Assembly: GCA_011009095.1 (NCBI GenBank)
Contig: VTPC01000025.1
Coordinates: 38,704-102,703 of the forward strand
Origin: Ignelater luminosus
Lineage: Eukaryota > Arthropoda > Insecta > Coleoptera > Elateridae
Direction of reading: 5' to 3'
Length of the DNA stretch: 64,000 nucleotides
In this document: positions 45,541-58,040 of the stretch, piece after piece
How the letters are laid out: every line of letters begins with the position of its first letter
Numbering within the stretch: the stretch's first letter is position 1
The notes under the pieces: generated by a model
Told to the model about the DNA's origin: nothing
The model's input: the letters and a program-made list of their open reading frames with translations, nothing else
Databases searched by the model: none
Made by a program: the position numbers and the translations under genes

Positions 45541-46110
45541 AAAGAAATTTTTTTTTCAAATGGTTACCCATAGGAGATATAAACAGAATTTTTTTCATCG
45601 TTCATTAAATTTGTTCTTATATAAACTGTCATTAACCATTTAAGATGATTAGTAAGTGTCTGATAATCACGTGAGCTGAGTTATATTGCTACTTTAATTT
45701 TTTGCGATTCAAAGGAATTGTCTTCTCAAATTTTTTTCAGACCACTCCCAGAGGGTTTTTACACTAGTGATACCTACTTATAGCTGTTTGAAAAGACGCA
45801 GCCGATGTAGCTCGTCGGCAAGGTCGGGGTTCCCGGTACACCTGTAAATAAGGCTCGACCAACGAAATCAGGTGACAAATAAAACTCTCGCAAGCCAGCT
45901 TGACAACGTCCAAATTTATTTAAGGCGCCAGAATGCCGCAAGAAAGACAAAAAGATACAAAAAAAAAATAATGAAGAACACAAAAACAAATTAACAATAG
46001 TATCTAGCTCAAAGTTTCATACATTAGATATAAGTAATTGTACAAAGGTTCAGATATAATTCTTAAGTAAAACGATCCATGATACACAAATTGATCTGGC
46101 AAATATAAAA
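45541..46110. other. Unassigned, possible LTR of the Gypsy remnant
   Basis: A higher-GC patch (45790-45910) could be part of a retrotransposon leader, but no LTR pair was found. Confidence 0.3.
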
Positions 46111-46119
46111 GCAATTGCT

Positions 46120-47215
46120 AGATCTGCATGTTATTACAAAAATTTAGAAAACGATATTGAGTTTTTTGGTTTGATCATGTTCAGCGTGTGCTCAAAATTA
46201 GAAGAATAAACAAAAAGTTCCAATGTATCAGTGGAAAGAACTAAGTGAACCATAAATTCGTATATATGCCGACTTCGTTGGTGTAATCAGTGGAAAACAA
46301 CTCTTAATTGTTATAGATGCTTTAACAAAATGAATTGATATTATTACATTTCCACTCGATTCAACATCATCTACGACTATCGAAACGTTCAAGAACATAT
46401 TTACAGCACATGAAATTCCATACTTTCTAGGAACAGATAATGCAACTATTTTTAAATGGCAACAATTTCAAAAAATTTTTTAATATAATGGAATTAAACA
46501 AATTTTCTCTGCTCCAGGACATCCTGCCACAAATGGTCAGGTTGAGCGTACAGTCCAGATATTTAAATACAAACTTAAGGGAATGCCGAAAACTTAGAAA
46601 GGCCGAATCGAAGAACTGGTACAAAAGTTCCTCTTAGATATTGTTTAACCCCATTGGTAAATGGTAAAACATCAGCTGAAATCCATTTTTGTAGAATTTT
46701 AAAAACCAAATTACATGTGTATGCCTCAACCAACACCACTAGGGAATAAACCAGAACATTCAGAAGTTAAAGGTATCTTCAATCCAGGTCAACGTGTACT
46801 TTTCAAAAATTACATTGGTACACAAAAATGGCGTTTGGGCACAATTGTCTGCAAACTGGGAAATATTCACTAAGAAGTCAAACTCGATTCTGGTTACACA
46901 TTAAAACGGCATATTGACCAACTAGGTAACACTGAAAATGCCAATCAAGAAAATTCTACACCGGAGGAAGAAATACAATCAAAAGTACAAAAACCAGAAA
47001 GAAGAGTGACATACAAATTACCACCCGTACTAGTACCAGCAAAACAGACTCCGATTACACCAGGTCCAACTGCAACTGAACTAGTTGACGATTCAGTATC
47101 TGCAGCATCTAATGGTAACCATCTAGAACCAACTGAAATTCTACCTCCAGAAGAAGTTGAAGTAAGATGATCTCAGAGAACCAGGCGTCCTGTTGTTTAA
47201 CGTTTAAATCTGTAA
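46120..47215 (+). pseudogene. Gypsy (Ty3) retrotransposon integrase and C-terminus
   Basis: Plus-strand frame with IYADFVGVISGKQLLIVIDA (first Asp in YADF), EIPYFLGTDNATIF (second Asp), SAPGHPATNGQVERTVQIFK (catalytic Glu), then PTPLGNKPEHS, GQRVLFKNY and WRLGTIVCKLGN (the chromodomain-like GPY/F region), and a Pro/Glu-rich tail ending QRTRRPVV. Stops and at least one frameshift (after KLKG) interrupt it. Upstream RT and RNase H are absent. A candidate 3' LTR lies at about 47330-47540. Confidence 0.75.
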
Positions 47216-47534
47216 TGAAATATTTTCATTTTCAGAGTACCTACTTTCGTAATTATTATTTTTATTAAGTACATTTTTATATTTAGAATGCTTATTTTAA
47301 CAATTATTGCATTAAGTAGGGAAGAACTGTTGTGAATTTTAAAATAGAAATGCGGGAGTGGCTGTAGAATGTTCCCTATATTGTAGTAGCTCTGAGCTCG
47401 ATATTATGTGTGACAGATACGATAAAGAAATGTGCATGACCGCTTATGTTTGTGTTTTATCAAATTATAATTTAGCAATAACAATGATCCTAAATAAATG
47501 TGAATTGCAAATTAGCTTACAAATAAAAAAAAAT

Positions 47535-48420
47535 ACATAACAATTGCCATTTCACTTTTATCATCTAAATTTTTATTTTTATCTTCTACTGCTGTATACA
47601 AAGATACCTTTTCATTTTTCTTTTTTGTTTTATTGAAAAAACAATTTGCCTCATTTTGATTATTTTTTTTACAAATACTACATTTAGGTTTTATTTTTAC
47701 TTTCTTACATTCAGCAGCTTTATGCCCAAAATCATTACATTTAAAACACTGTTATTTACTGATTTATTTCTGTAATTTCTCTCAATATGGCCTGTTTTGC
47801 CACACTTAAAGCAATATTTTCTACACATTTAAATGCTACATTATTATCCCCTATTTGTTTCTTATCATTTTTAAATAGTATTGTTTCTTCGGCTAACAGT
47901 CTGGCAGTTACATTTTCTAATATTCTTTCATTGGCTGCAGTGGAGGTTTACGTAGTCTGAAAGTATTTATAGTGATCAAGAACACTACCCCCTAAAGCTT
48001 TAATTTTAAAAGAAAAATTCTCTATCTTACTTATTTGCGTGTTAATATCATCCCTTTTGTCATACATGTACCTAGTTGAAAAAATCTTGCAACAACTTGA
48101 ACAGTTGTTTTTTGTTTGTTTCATATATTGATATTTTTCAAACATTTGTTTCGAACTATTGCAGCTTACCAAATGAATTTTTAGTTTTTCATCAACTGCT
48201 AGGATGATCATCTTTTGTGCTCTCGCATCTTTTTTGTTCCATACAGTAGCTTCTGCTGCAGCTGAAGGGCATGCTCTTCACCCATTTACTGTTTTATACA
48301 AATTTTCGGATTTTAACATTATTTCAATCTGGAGTTTCCATAATTCATAATTGTCGACATCCTCCTAATTTTACGATGGAATGTAAATCGTCAGCCATTT
48401 GGTCTTCGTTTTAATCGTAT
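47535..48420 (-). pseudogene. Copia gag remnant with zinc knuckle
   Basis: Minus strand, from the N-terminal side: WKLQIEIMLKSENLY-type start near 48340, KFIW/KQMFEKYQYMKQ, then ERILENVTARLLAEE, and the nucleocapsid KYCFKCGKTGHIERN (CCHC-type; the final Cys is lost) followed by CFKCNDFGHKAAECKK, a complete C-x2-C-x4-H-x4-C knuckle. Frame changes separate the blocks. No pol follows on this strand, so it is a fragment in the orientation opposite to the Gypsy piece. Confidence 0.65.
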
Positions 48421-48890
48421 TCAAACTTTCTATAGTCTTGTCTCTTGTATTCGTTTTTTATTAATTCTATTTTACTTCTATTCTTTGTTTTTGACTCTTC
48501 ACACACGTCACTGACCCCATGACCAGTTAGCTTTTTATCTTTCATTTTAATATTATTTAAGGCACTTTATTTTTACAGATTTCTTCACATTTTCTTGACC
48601 TCCCCTTTTCTAAACATTATTAACATATGTTAGAAAACTGTAGATTACAGGAATTATTTATTTCTTTCAACATAATAAACCTCTTTGATATGAGTTGATT
48701 GAAAAAATTATTAGTTGTATTTTTATGACTTTGTTTCATTATTTACGTTGCTATTATGCGACTGAAAATCCACTTAAATGTCGACAAGTAAGCCAGAATA
48801 GTCTAGTTATCTATAATAACTGTGTATTTTTTACAATAGATAATTACTCAAATGTGTCTGCATTAAGAAAAATTAAAAGTAAAACAAATT

Positions 48891-51800
48891 CGCTGCTGGG
48901 GGTGAAAAAGGTGATAAGTCATAATTTTGTAAAAACGGGGTTAAGTCATGTTTAGACGCGAAATTGCTTCATATTTATATGTGCAAAAGGATATAAGTCA
49001 AATTAGCTCAAAGCAGTAGGAATTACAAAATGTACCAGTGAGTTAAGTCATGAGAGTGATGGAAAAAATTTGCGTAAAAGAAGTTATGTCATGTTAGCTC
49101 TCTATCTACAAAATCCGAATACTTATGTGGTAGGTGTATACAGAGTCAAGTAGACTTATCCCCATTTACACGGAAAGTTTTAGTTTTCGCGGTTTTCGCT
49201 TTGACTTATCTCATAATACATAACCTCAATTCAGCTCTCACTGAAAGTGTGGTGGGTGTTGCTGAAAAAATGTGTTCCAGAGGCAAGAAAATACTGAAAA
49301 TGGCGCAGAAGAACTCAAACTCATTTACTAGTGGTAAGTGTTATAATAAGAAGTCAAATGTTTCATTTTTTTATTAACAGTTTGTTTTATTTTTGTTGTG
49401 ATGCTGATTCTGCATGTTGAGGTTATATCTGCCTTTTTAGCTGCAATTTTATGAAAATAAACACCTGTAGCATTGCTTTTTACTCTTTTTTCAGATTCAG
49501 GAGTTACTTCATTAAAGAATGTCGTTATTAGTGAAGAACCACAAAGTACACGTAAGTGTTGCCTTTAATTTTTCTGAATGTTTTCCGTTTTTAATCCCTT
49601 AAAAAGTGTTTATGCATTTCCCGTTTGATATACAAAATGCTCTTTCTAAATGTTTTAGAAAATATTAATTGTAGTCGTTCATTACTTCTATTAACATGAT
49701 AAAAATGTAAGTGACCTGCTTATATTAATAACTCTTTTATCTCATCGTCAGTTTGGAAGTTTTTTAGACAGAAAGTATAGAAATACGAGTAGATAATTTT
49801 GAGCGTTCTGGGTTTTAGATTCAGATGTTTCGAGTGATGCCCCATCTCTCGCTACAGACATACAAGAATTACGACGACGATGTTTGCGATCCAAATTTCT
49901 CCCCTGGCGCAAGTGACGATTCATTACTTGAGAGTGGTACACAAGAACTAGTTCCAAGAAAACGGAAAACAGAAACTGAAATGAACACACAGATAGATGA
50001 ACAAGGGGAAATAGAAAAAGCAGAAAACGAGGGTACCAAGCACACAGCGAAGAAGAGTAAGCGATCTAACAACGACACGAGAAAAATAAGAGAAGAAAGG
50101 AAAATAAAGTTTGATGGCAGCAGTCGAGCAACTTTATTCAAAGAGTTTTGGTCAATGGGTAGCTATAATAGAAGAACGCAGCATATAAGTGACTTGATTA
50201 CATTCGAAGATAAAAAAGTTATTAGAATTCGTAAACACGATAGCGGTAAACATCGCGTGGGTACTGCGGTGTACTACTTTTAAACTAACAATTGCTTGCA
50301 ACGTACATGTAAAGACTGTTTCCGAAGAACTTTTGATATAAGCAATAAATTCATCGAAATTATAATAATGAAAAAAAGAGCTGGTAATGTCTCAGGAGTT
50401 ATAGAATTGGATAGAAGAGGGACCCACAAAAACAGAAACAAAATTAGTGATGACGCTAAACAAACTGCAAAAGAACACATTTTATCCATACCTGCATATG
50501 CAAGTCATTATACTAGAAGACAATCCTCTAAGAAATATTTACCTGAGCATTACACTCTGACTTCTCTATTCGAGACCTACAAAGTAAAGTATCCAACAGA
50601 TTTTATAAATCAAAGAGCCTACGAAGCAATATTTCGTAGCTTGAATATAAAAATTAAACAACCTAAGTAAGATACCTGCTGCACCTGTGATAAACTTCAA
50701 ATGCAATTAAAAATGGCTGAGGCAGAAGCCGAAAAAGCCAAAATAAACCATGAATTGATTTAGCATCATCAAAAAGCCGATGCAGGTTATACTAGTAAAA
50801 ATGCCGACAAAAATTGCTCTGTGTCAGATCCTCAAAGAACTATTTGCTTTGATTTACAGCAATGTCTACCGACTCCAGACCTACAAAGTGGTGAAACATT
50901 TTACAAGCGTCAACTCTGGACCTACAACTTCACAGTTCATGACTGTTACGACATCCAAGCTTTCTGTTATATCTGGTACGAATCCTTAGCTAAAAGGGGT
51001 GCGAATGAAATAGGTTCCTGTCTTTATCGTTACTTAACAAAGGATCTCGATCAAAATGCTACCCATATTACCATGTACTCCGATTCTTGCGGAGGTCAAA
51101 ACAAGAACAGTCACATTTCAGCCGTTTGTCTAGTTACATTACAAAATTGTAAGAGTTTGGCCGTTATTGATCATAAATTTTTGCTGCCTGGCCATACACA
51201 TATGGAATGTGACACAGATCACAGTCTTATTGAAAAAAAAGAGAAAGAAGAGCAGCTTGAAAATCGAAATCCCTCATGACTGGGCTCAACTCATACGCCT
51301 GGTAGGTAAAAAGAAACCTTTTATGGTGCATGAAATGGAAAGATAAGATTTCTTTGATTTTGCTGGATTGTATTCCAAAGTTTTAGTAAATCGCAAACAG
51401 GATACAGTGGGCGGTAAATTCAACTGGAGAGAAGTAAGATGGATCAGGTATGTGAAGGATAGTAACAGAAGTTTTTTGTTCAAGAACTCTTTAGATGAAA
51501 ATGAGGAATCAAGGTTCTCAGTTTGGAAAGAAGAGGCCACTTCAACAATAAAGCGCTTATTCCAGTAAAGGCGTATGACAAACCAGTTCCAATAAATGTA
51601 GAAAAGAGAAAACATCTGATCGAGCTTCTGCCGTATATTTCTCAGGGCAACTGGGACTTCTATAATAATTTGCAAACAAACGATCAGCCTGATGTTTTTC
51701 CAGATGCATCTTCTGACAAAGAGGAAGCCACTTAGTCTCTTTCCGACATAGTTTTTTTTATTTTTTGGCATTGTATACCTATACCTTACCTTTTGTTAAT

Positions 51801-52153
51801 GTTTTTTACGTTTACTTGGAGTTCTCTCAATTAAAAATAAAATAAAACAGTAGTTACTATGTTGTTTTCTTTCTAACAGTGATTCATTAAAATAGTGATA
51901 AAAGGTATATGTCTACCAATTTTTAGTGAAAAGAGAGATAAGTCAATCAAAAGTAACTTTTATACTTTTTTTAACGCCTAACTTATAGGTTAATCTATTG
52001 CTCAATATTATTATGTTAACAATCAATATCGTTTGCTGCAGAAAATTGAACAAAAATATATCAGAATTTAAAATATTAATTGACAGATATTTTAAAATAC
52101 GTTTTCGCAAAGCTAGTATTTTTGACTTAACACCTTTTTCACCCCCAGCAGCG
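48891..52153 (+). mobile_element. DNA transposon with DUF7869-like protein, TIRs intact
   Basis: The left end CGCTGCTGGGGGTGAAAAAG (48891) and the exact inverse ending at 52153 define inverted repeats of about 30 bp, each with AATT outside. Because AATT is its own inverse it may be a 4-bp target duplication or part of the repeat. Subterminal TAAGTCA heptamers occur at both ends (see findings). Inside is one plus-strand gene with three exons. The superfamily is unsettled; a 4-bp duplication would fit Sola-type elements. Confidence 0.75.
49270..51735 (+). pseudogene. DUF7869-like transposon protein, three exons, decayed
   Basis: Exon 1 49270-49333 (MCSRGKKILKMAQKN), exon 2 49495-49551, exon 3 from 49819. 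Both introns are phase 1 with GTAAGT donors and TTTTCAG/TTTTAG acceptors. A 1-nt shift near 49860-49905 leads into the long frame. It carries an acidic then Lys-rich N-terminal region, RATLFKEFWSMGSYNRRTQH, a Cys pair (CKDCF), TRRQSSKKYLPEHYTLTSLF, ICFDLQQCLPTP, FYKRQLWTYNFTVHDC, MYSDSCGGQNKN and LPGHTHMECDTDHS. In-frame stops occur at 50281, 50668 and 50761, and frameshifts near 51230 and 51555. The C-terminal part (IPVKAYDKPVPINVEKRKHL) ends at 51735. I recognise the CGGQNxN / PGHTHMECD signature from many insect and cnidarian repeat proteins; the likely acidic triad is inferred. Presumed transposase. Confidence 0.7.
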
Positions 52154-54600
52154 AATTATGTCTTTAATTTGAAGGACAACATATTTGGTATTCATTTTGA
52201 TTTGTTATGAAATTTGTAGGAGTCAGTCAATGTACTGTACTAGCGGATACTAAATACGTGATTTTATATAAATGTGCGTTTCGAGTTATCATCGTACTTT
52301 GAAACTTTGTGAAGGATTCCCCCAATCCAGCAATCAGAGTGATAAACAGAGGTCGTCAATTATTGTCTTGAAGCGGAAAGTTATTATTGTTAATATTGTT
52401 TGTGATAAAAAATTAAAGATTTTTACATTTACTAATTCTCTTAAACTTTTTCTTGTTAATTAGCAAAGATTGAAACATATTTACACCGTAATGAATGCCG
52501 CAAGTTTGAAATATTAATAAAAAAGTTTTAAAACCTGACATTGACACTCGCAGCTAAGGATAGCAATGAGGTTTATTATTTTAATATTAGTATTAAGAAA
52601 TAATAACACTTTGCATATACGCTTTCCTGACTATCATCTAATATGTGCAATATTCAGCAACTTAAATAAATTAATCGTTGTTATGATAAATTGCCGAAAA
52701 TTATAGAAATCAAATTAAATTAAAAACTATAGGCATGCCTATAATTCATTTCAGTTGATTCTGTTCTTTTTTATTATTTGAGCAAATATCCTTACAATTT
52801 TACTCGAACCCACTTCCGATATTTAAATAAAAAGAAGCGTAGCTTGCCATACTTCTTAGTTTAGATGGCTCTGCCAAAGTTCAAACTCGGAATCCCTTAA
52901 CTTGTCGTCTGCTAACCAACTGAGATAGCGGTTCTAACATATGCATTTAAAGCTTTAACACAATTTGTTTACTGTAATATTCGTGAATATTTTTTTCATT
53001 GAGCTACTAGGAGTGGATTGCAGAATTTATTTCAAAGTAAAAATATTTCAGTAGCATTCTCATCTGTACAATAAAGTTATAAAGCCTATTTGTTTTTTAG
53101 TTGACTCGTTACATAACTCTGACTCAAGTAGAGCTTGCTAGGAAATACAGAATGTTTTTATATTTATTTATTGTATTTGCCATATTTAATAAATTTTGTT
53201 GTGTAGTACCTACTTAGAACTTTATCTGTATGATAATAGTATAAGAAATAATATCTTTACTGCTGATTTCACCTCACTTGACTGACAAACAGTTCCGTAA
53301 ACAGATGCTAAAAGCTAGAGGACCTCTAAATCCTGCTCCATGATTATGAGCTGCTACGATCTATCAAAATGTTTGTTCTATTTAGCAGTCACCTAATATT
53401 TATTATAGTTTTAGCGAACTTGTTACTGAATAATTTCTAATATTTAGAATTACTTTACTGCCGATTTCAGAAAAATAATTTTATTTGTTAAATATTTATT
53501 CTTAAATACGATTACCATAGAATATTTCAATTTAACCTTTTCCTTAAAATTTGAATATTTTGAGTTTAGATTTTATAAAACTGACAGGTTTCTTTAATAA
53601 GGAATAAACGAAATAAAACTTAATTCAGAATATCGAGGTACTAATAGCAATGTAGTTTCGCTTAAGAAAAAAATTTCATCTTAAAAAAAATAGAATGTTT
53701 ATAAATTACGTATAAGAAGGCAATTTGAAGAAAGTTAAGATGTCTATAGGCAACCAAATATACGCATGCGACTAAATTTATAGTACAGAAATATCTTCTG
53801 AAAAGTATTCAATGGCAACCTAATGTGGAAAGGATAATCAAGATGATTTATGTATTTACTAAAAAGTTGGTACAATTGGATCAAATACATTTGAATTATC
53901 TAAAACAAAGAAAACAAGAATCTGATAGATCTGAATATTCAAAATATATATATATTTTTGATAACTTTTAACAAGAAACTGAAAGACGTCACACAACATG
54001 CTTTTATGAATTATGAAAAAACAAGTGATTAAGGAAAGAAATCTTCTGATTAGTGCTAGTTTCTCCTTTGTAAATAAAGAGCGATCAAAAAGAAACCTTA
54101 CTGTGCTCGGGTTTGAAATTAAAAACGTGCATCGGCGCTTTAAATATTATATCTGCAAACATAGTTTAATATATAATGACAATTCTAGCTATCAAATTTT
54201 GTAGTTAGTTTTTGAGAATACTTTAAACATTCACCATCTTCAAATTGACCAGTACGGAGATATGCTTCTAATAAATAACTTTTGTTCTTAACACAATTTT
54301 TTTAAAAACTTAATACATTATTTGACCAGACCTTAACAATTAACAAGTGCACATCAGTTTTAATTTATGCCATACGTTTTCTATTCCAAATTACACAACC
54401 CAAATTTATATGGAATCACTTTTTTTTCTTTCAAATATTTTTTTAAATGTAGTATGCCAGTAAAAAGCACATTATACCAAAGTAGTTTAATGAACAATAT
54501 ATACAAGTTTACAGTAATTTTTGAAATTATACAAAACAGAACAAAATGTAAAAAGTAAATTACTCTTCCAATGTTTTAATACTAAAAAAACACACTTTTT
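52154..54600. other. AT-rich intergenic, one SINE relic, no gene recognised
   Basis: Except for the SINE at 52860-52945 only chance ORFs occur. Confidence 0.35.
52860..52945 (-). repeat. tRNA-derived SINE head
   Basis: On the minus strand TATCTCAGTTGGTTAGC fits the pol III A box well and CGAGTTTGAACTTTGG fits the B box. The body is not tRNA-like enough to fold as a complete tRNA. Related in type to 28424-28500. Confidence 0.55.
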
Positions 54601-55670
54601 ACTATTTCAGTAATCAGTGTTGCCACTTCTAGCTTTAATACAGGGTTCAATTCGACGGGGTATGCTCCTATTTAAGTTGTCAACTTCTTCTTGGGGTAAG
54701 TTTGCCCATTCTTCCAGAGCGGAGTAAATGAACTGTTCCACATTTGCTGGATTATCCATACGAGCTCTAATCCTTCTTTTAATCATATCCCAAAAATGCT
54801 CAATTCGGTTAAGATCAGGCAAACAGGCAGGCCACTCCAAAACAATGATAGCTTCTGTTCCCAAAAAATCTGTGCCAGCTCTGCTAGTATGCGGACGTGC
54901 ATTATCCTGCATAAAAATAAAATCTTAGCCTATTGCACCTCTCCACAGTCTAACTACGGGTTCTAGCACCAAATCAACATACCTGCGTCTAGTTAAACTT
55001 TGCCGCATGGGAATGAGGGGAGTTTTTTCTCCCATCTTAATGCTCTCCTAAAACATTACAGTCCCTCCTTGATATTTTGGAACGGATCTGGCAGTTTGAA
55101 GTCTAGTTTGTCTGCTTCGACCTCTTAGAATTCGAATTCGACGATAGTCTGATCTGAGACCGATTCTGGTTTCATCCGAAAAAAGGACATTTTACCAATC
55201 TTCAATTGTCCAATTGTCTTCAATACACCAATTTTATCGGTTACGTTTGTGTTGCCTGGACAACTCAGGAACTTTTAACTGTCTGCTGCTAAATAAATTT
55301 TGGGTACGAAGTCGTGCTGTTTTGACTAAAACTCTAACACCTGTAGCTTCCAAGAGTTGTGTTTGGAGCTCTGGTTGCGAAATGGTTGCATTTCTTCTAG
55401 GAATCTGAAATAAAAAACGGTTTTGTCTGACAATAGTTGCCCTTCGACGACTTTGTCTCGGCCTGTTCTTGAGTGTTCTCGGTTCCAAGTACCTTGCATA
55501 TGTTTTTGACACAACGTTCTGAAAAACGCCTAACGTTAGTGCGATTTGTCTTTGTGGCATTCCCGGCTCAACATTAGCAATAATTCTTCCTCTCTGCACA
55601 TCTGACAATCCTACGTAGGGCATCGCACCCCCTTTTAATACAAATTTCACTTACCTCAATCGCTTCAATT
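54600..55670 (-). mobile_element. Tc1-like element (DD34E), TIRs not identified
   Basis: A nearly complete Tc1 transposase reading region lies on the minus strand (see next entry). I could not find matching inverted repeats in 200 bp on either side, so the limits given are those of the coding remnant. Confidence 0.7.
54607..55623 (-). pseudogene. Tc1 transposase (DD34E), three lesions
   Basis: Starts MPYVGLSDVQRGRIIANVEP (paired-like helix-turn-helix, QRQIALTLGV), then RPRQSRRRATIVRQNR and LLEATGVRVLVKTARLR. The ORF ends near 55234 and the frame continues as NVLFSDETRIGLRSDY (first Asp in SDET), GGTVMF and RRRYVDLVLEPV, interrupted by stops near 55195, 55055 and 54930. FMQDNARPHTSRAGTDF carries the second Asp, and the Glu in LNRIEHFWD lies 34 residues on. 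The end SIPRRIEPCIKARSGNTDY is typical of Tc1. Length of about 340 codons is normal; stops rather than deletions make it inactive. Confidence 0.85.
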
Positions 55671-55944
55671 TTATAACTGAACGCAAATGTCAAAATTTCT
55701 CAATGTAAGCATTTACAACTGTTTCCATGGGTATATTTATTTTTAACAAGAACCTATTATCTCTTACTGGCATGCCTATTGTTTTAATATAAAATTTTTG
55801 AGCGAAAAGAAAGTTATTCCATATAAGTTCTGGTGAAAGAAGAAGTTTACTCCTAAAAGAGACCGTGCCTCGTCAAAAGACGAGACACCATAAAAACCTT
55901 CTACTCCAGTATCCCCTTTCTGTGCCTTGGGTCTTAGGATGAGA

Positions 55945-58040
55945 CCTGTGAAATGCCTACATAAACAATTTAGTGTATGTTAGCAATTCTGGCACGAAAA
56001 GGTGCATTACGTTTAAGCACGAGCTTTTTGGCCAGATTCTTTAGAACTATCCTGTAAGCTCTGGGTTTATCTCTTGTTTGTATGCAGAATGGCCTCTGCT
56101 TCTACGGGGTGTTTGGGCATATTATTATCCACCGTTTTAAACCTGAAATCAAGAGCACCCTGGTGTTTACTTTCTGCGACCATAAATCAACTTGCTGTTA
56201 TAGAATTCTTTAAAAGTATGACAGATTGCTTTCAAAGAGCTTGAGATTATTTCAAAGGTGCGGTCGGTTTTAAACCACAGTGCTCCACAATTTCTTACGA
56301 TGAATAAAACTAGGTCATCTAATGTTGACTTTCAAAGTAAGAATTGCATAATTGACATAAGCACACGATTTTCTGAGACTTCATAATTTATTTGTTAAGA
56401 TTTTGGCATGTAAATAGGTATTAGCAGGTTCTTACTAACACACTAGCTTTTTTTGTTTTTTTTTACTTTGATGCAAATTGACAGCCTTGAATATCATGGG
56501 AATGGGTTTTTAAAAACTGAGAAAGGATATTAGAAATTGTAAAATGATAAAATTTCAAATACTTTATTTTTGCAGGTATACAATATTTTAATATTCAAAA
56601 TAACATTAATATAATATAAAACAGTTATGTAAATAGTTACTAAAAAAAACCAAAAATAGGTAAATAAATAGATCTTTCAAATCCCATCAACTGAACTCAC
56701 ACAGAAGTACTAGAAGTTGCAGTTGACGTTAAATTTTCATTATGATTGACATTTTCAGATTCTAAATCGTCACACGACTTATGAGCATGATTTGGGAAAA
56801 GACATCGCCTAAAATCTCTATCTAAGAAATACAAGATACCTAAGATTATTACAGGAGTACCTTGAATTGCAGATATGGATAGTAACAGGCAAACACCTGC
56901 GCGTAGATAATTGTCAGTAATACTATACACATCTGACAGTGCAAGGGCGCTGCTGATTATTGCTACTAGATAACTACAGAGTATTGTAGTTATCATCATT
57001 AATTGTACTTTTAACGACCTGGAGTAATTTATTGGGTTTACTCTAAATCTTTGTACTAACTTAGAACAATGAAGAATTAGTACGAATAAGAGATTTATAA
57101 TAAAAGAGATTATAACTAATACTGTAGGAAGTAAATCAGTACTATAACCTACACATGACCCAGCTGATGTAACATACAAAGGTACAGCATTTAACCATAT
57201 AAATGATATTGCGAACTTATAATGTTCACGAATCTTCTTAGATAGCGGAAAAAAATAAGCAGTAGAGCACCAATCTATACATAGCACTATACAAAACCAT
57301 AATGCAACCAAATAGGATGTTATCGTAGCATGAATAGACAAACAGTTAGCTATGTGGTTTTCACTAATGGTTAGAAAAACATTCATCAGGACGTTAAGAG
57401 GCAGAATAATTGCGGATATCATATGAGCTATAGCCCAGTTTGCTAACAATATATTAGGTACCGTTTTCAATTTTATAAAACGAAATACCCCATAAGTTAT
57501 TGTTCCATCAGCTAGTATACCAAATAAGCTAATAATAACTAACACTGCTAGTATTACTGAAACGCTAGCTAGTTTCATCATGTTCCTATTATAAGGAGGT
57601 CAGATAATGAAAGATGACAAAATCTGGAAAACAGAAATATTAAAATCTGCAAATTATGGTATACATAAATACTCTAGAATGGGATATACCTGATAAAGGC
57701 AATTCTAAACGTTTCAATCTACTAATTACATTTTTATACACAAGACAACAAAATTATTTCTTCAGTCAGCCGCAATCTGAAAAAAAAATGTTAAGCAATT
57801 ACTATTGAAAATACTGCAATTCTTAGTTTCTACCTTAATAAATTGTCTTTTAATAACCAGCTAATTTTTTAGACAAAAGTCTATATAGACATATCGTTTA
57901 GACAAAGTTATCAAATATCTGAGAAAGATTTAAATTATATTTGACGCATTCATCAGTATCACAACTGTCAATTTAGTAATTGACAGGACAATTGTGTAAA
58001 GAACGGCCTTCTGAGTGTATAAATAAAGTAATTTAAGTCA
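55945..58040. repeat. Segmental duplication containing the intact receptor-like ORF
   Basis: Partner of 43080-44800; carries the complete ORF at 56697-57581 and about 450 bp of upstream sequence that the other copy lacks. Confidence 0.8.
56697..57581 (-). CDS. Orphan seven-transmembrane receptor-like protein, single exon
   Basis: Uninterrupted 294-codon ORF starting at a tandem ATG ATG. Hydrophobic segments fit seven helices: about 5-32 (SVILAVLVIISLFGILADG), 42-68 (NILLANWAIAHMISAIILPL), 82-112 (ATITSYLVALWFCIVLCIDW), 122-142, 150-175 (VLVIISFIINLLFVLILHCS), 192-214 and 224-250. Class A hints are N-x4-W-x2-A in helix 2, a Cys before helix 3, and P-x5-GILYFLDRDFRRCLF at helix 7/helix 8. The hallmarks are altered: IDW replaces DRY and GTPVIILG replaces NPxxY. 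The tail is Ser/Thr-rich with TSSTSV at the end. A duplicated, 5'-deleted copy lies at 44045-44760. It may be a lineage-specific orphan class A GPCR; coupling and ligand cannot be told. Intact frame over 880 bp in this decayed neighbourhood argues for selection or recent origin. Confidence 0.7.
   Translation of the reverse strand: MMKLASVSVILAVLVIISLFGILADGTITYGVFRFIKLKTVPNILLANWAIAHMISAIILPLNVLMNVFLTISENHIANCLSIHATITSYLVALWFCIVLCIDWCSTAYFFPLSKKIREHYKFAISFIWLNAVPLYVTSAGSCVGYSTDLLPTVLVIISFIINLLFVLILHCSKLVQRFRVNPINYSRSLKVQLMMITTILCSYLVAIISSALALSDVYSITDNYLRAGVCLLLSISAIQGTPVIILGILYFLDRDFRRCLFPNHAHKSCDDLESENVNHNENLTSTATSSTSV

Noticed and set aside
45261..45542. 93-codon plus-strand ORF
   Set aside because: Antisense to the hAT fragment, which has the recognisable motifs.
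51286..51771. 161-codon minus-strand ORF
   Set aside because: Antisense to the 3' part of the DUF7869-like transposon gene.
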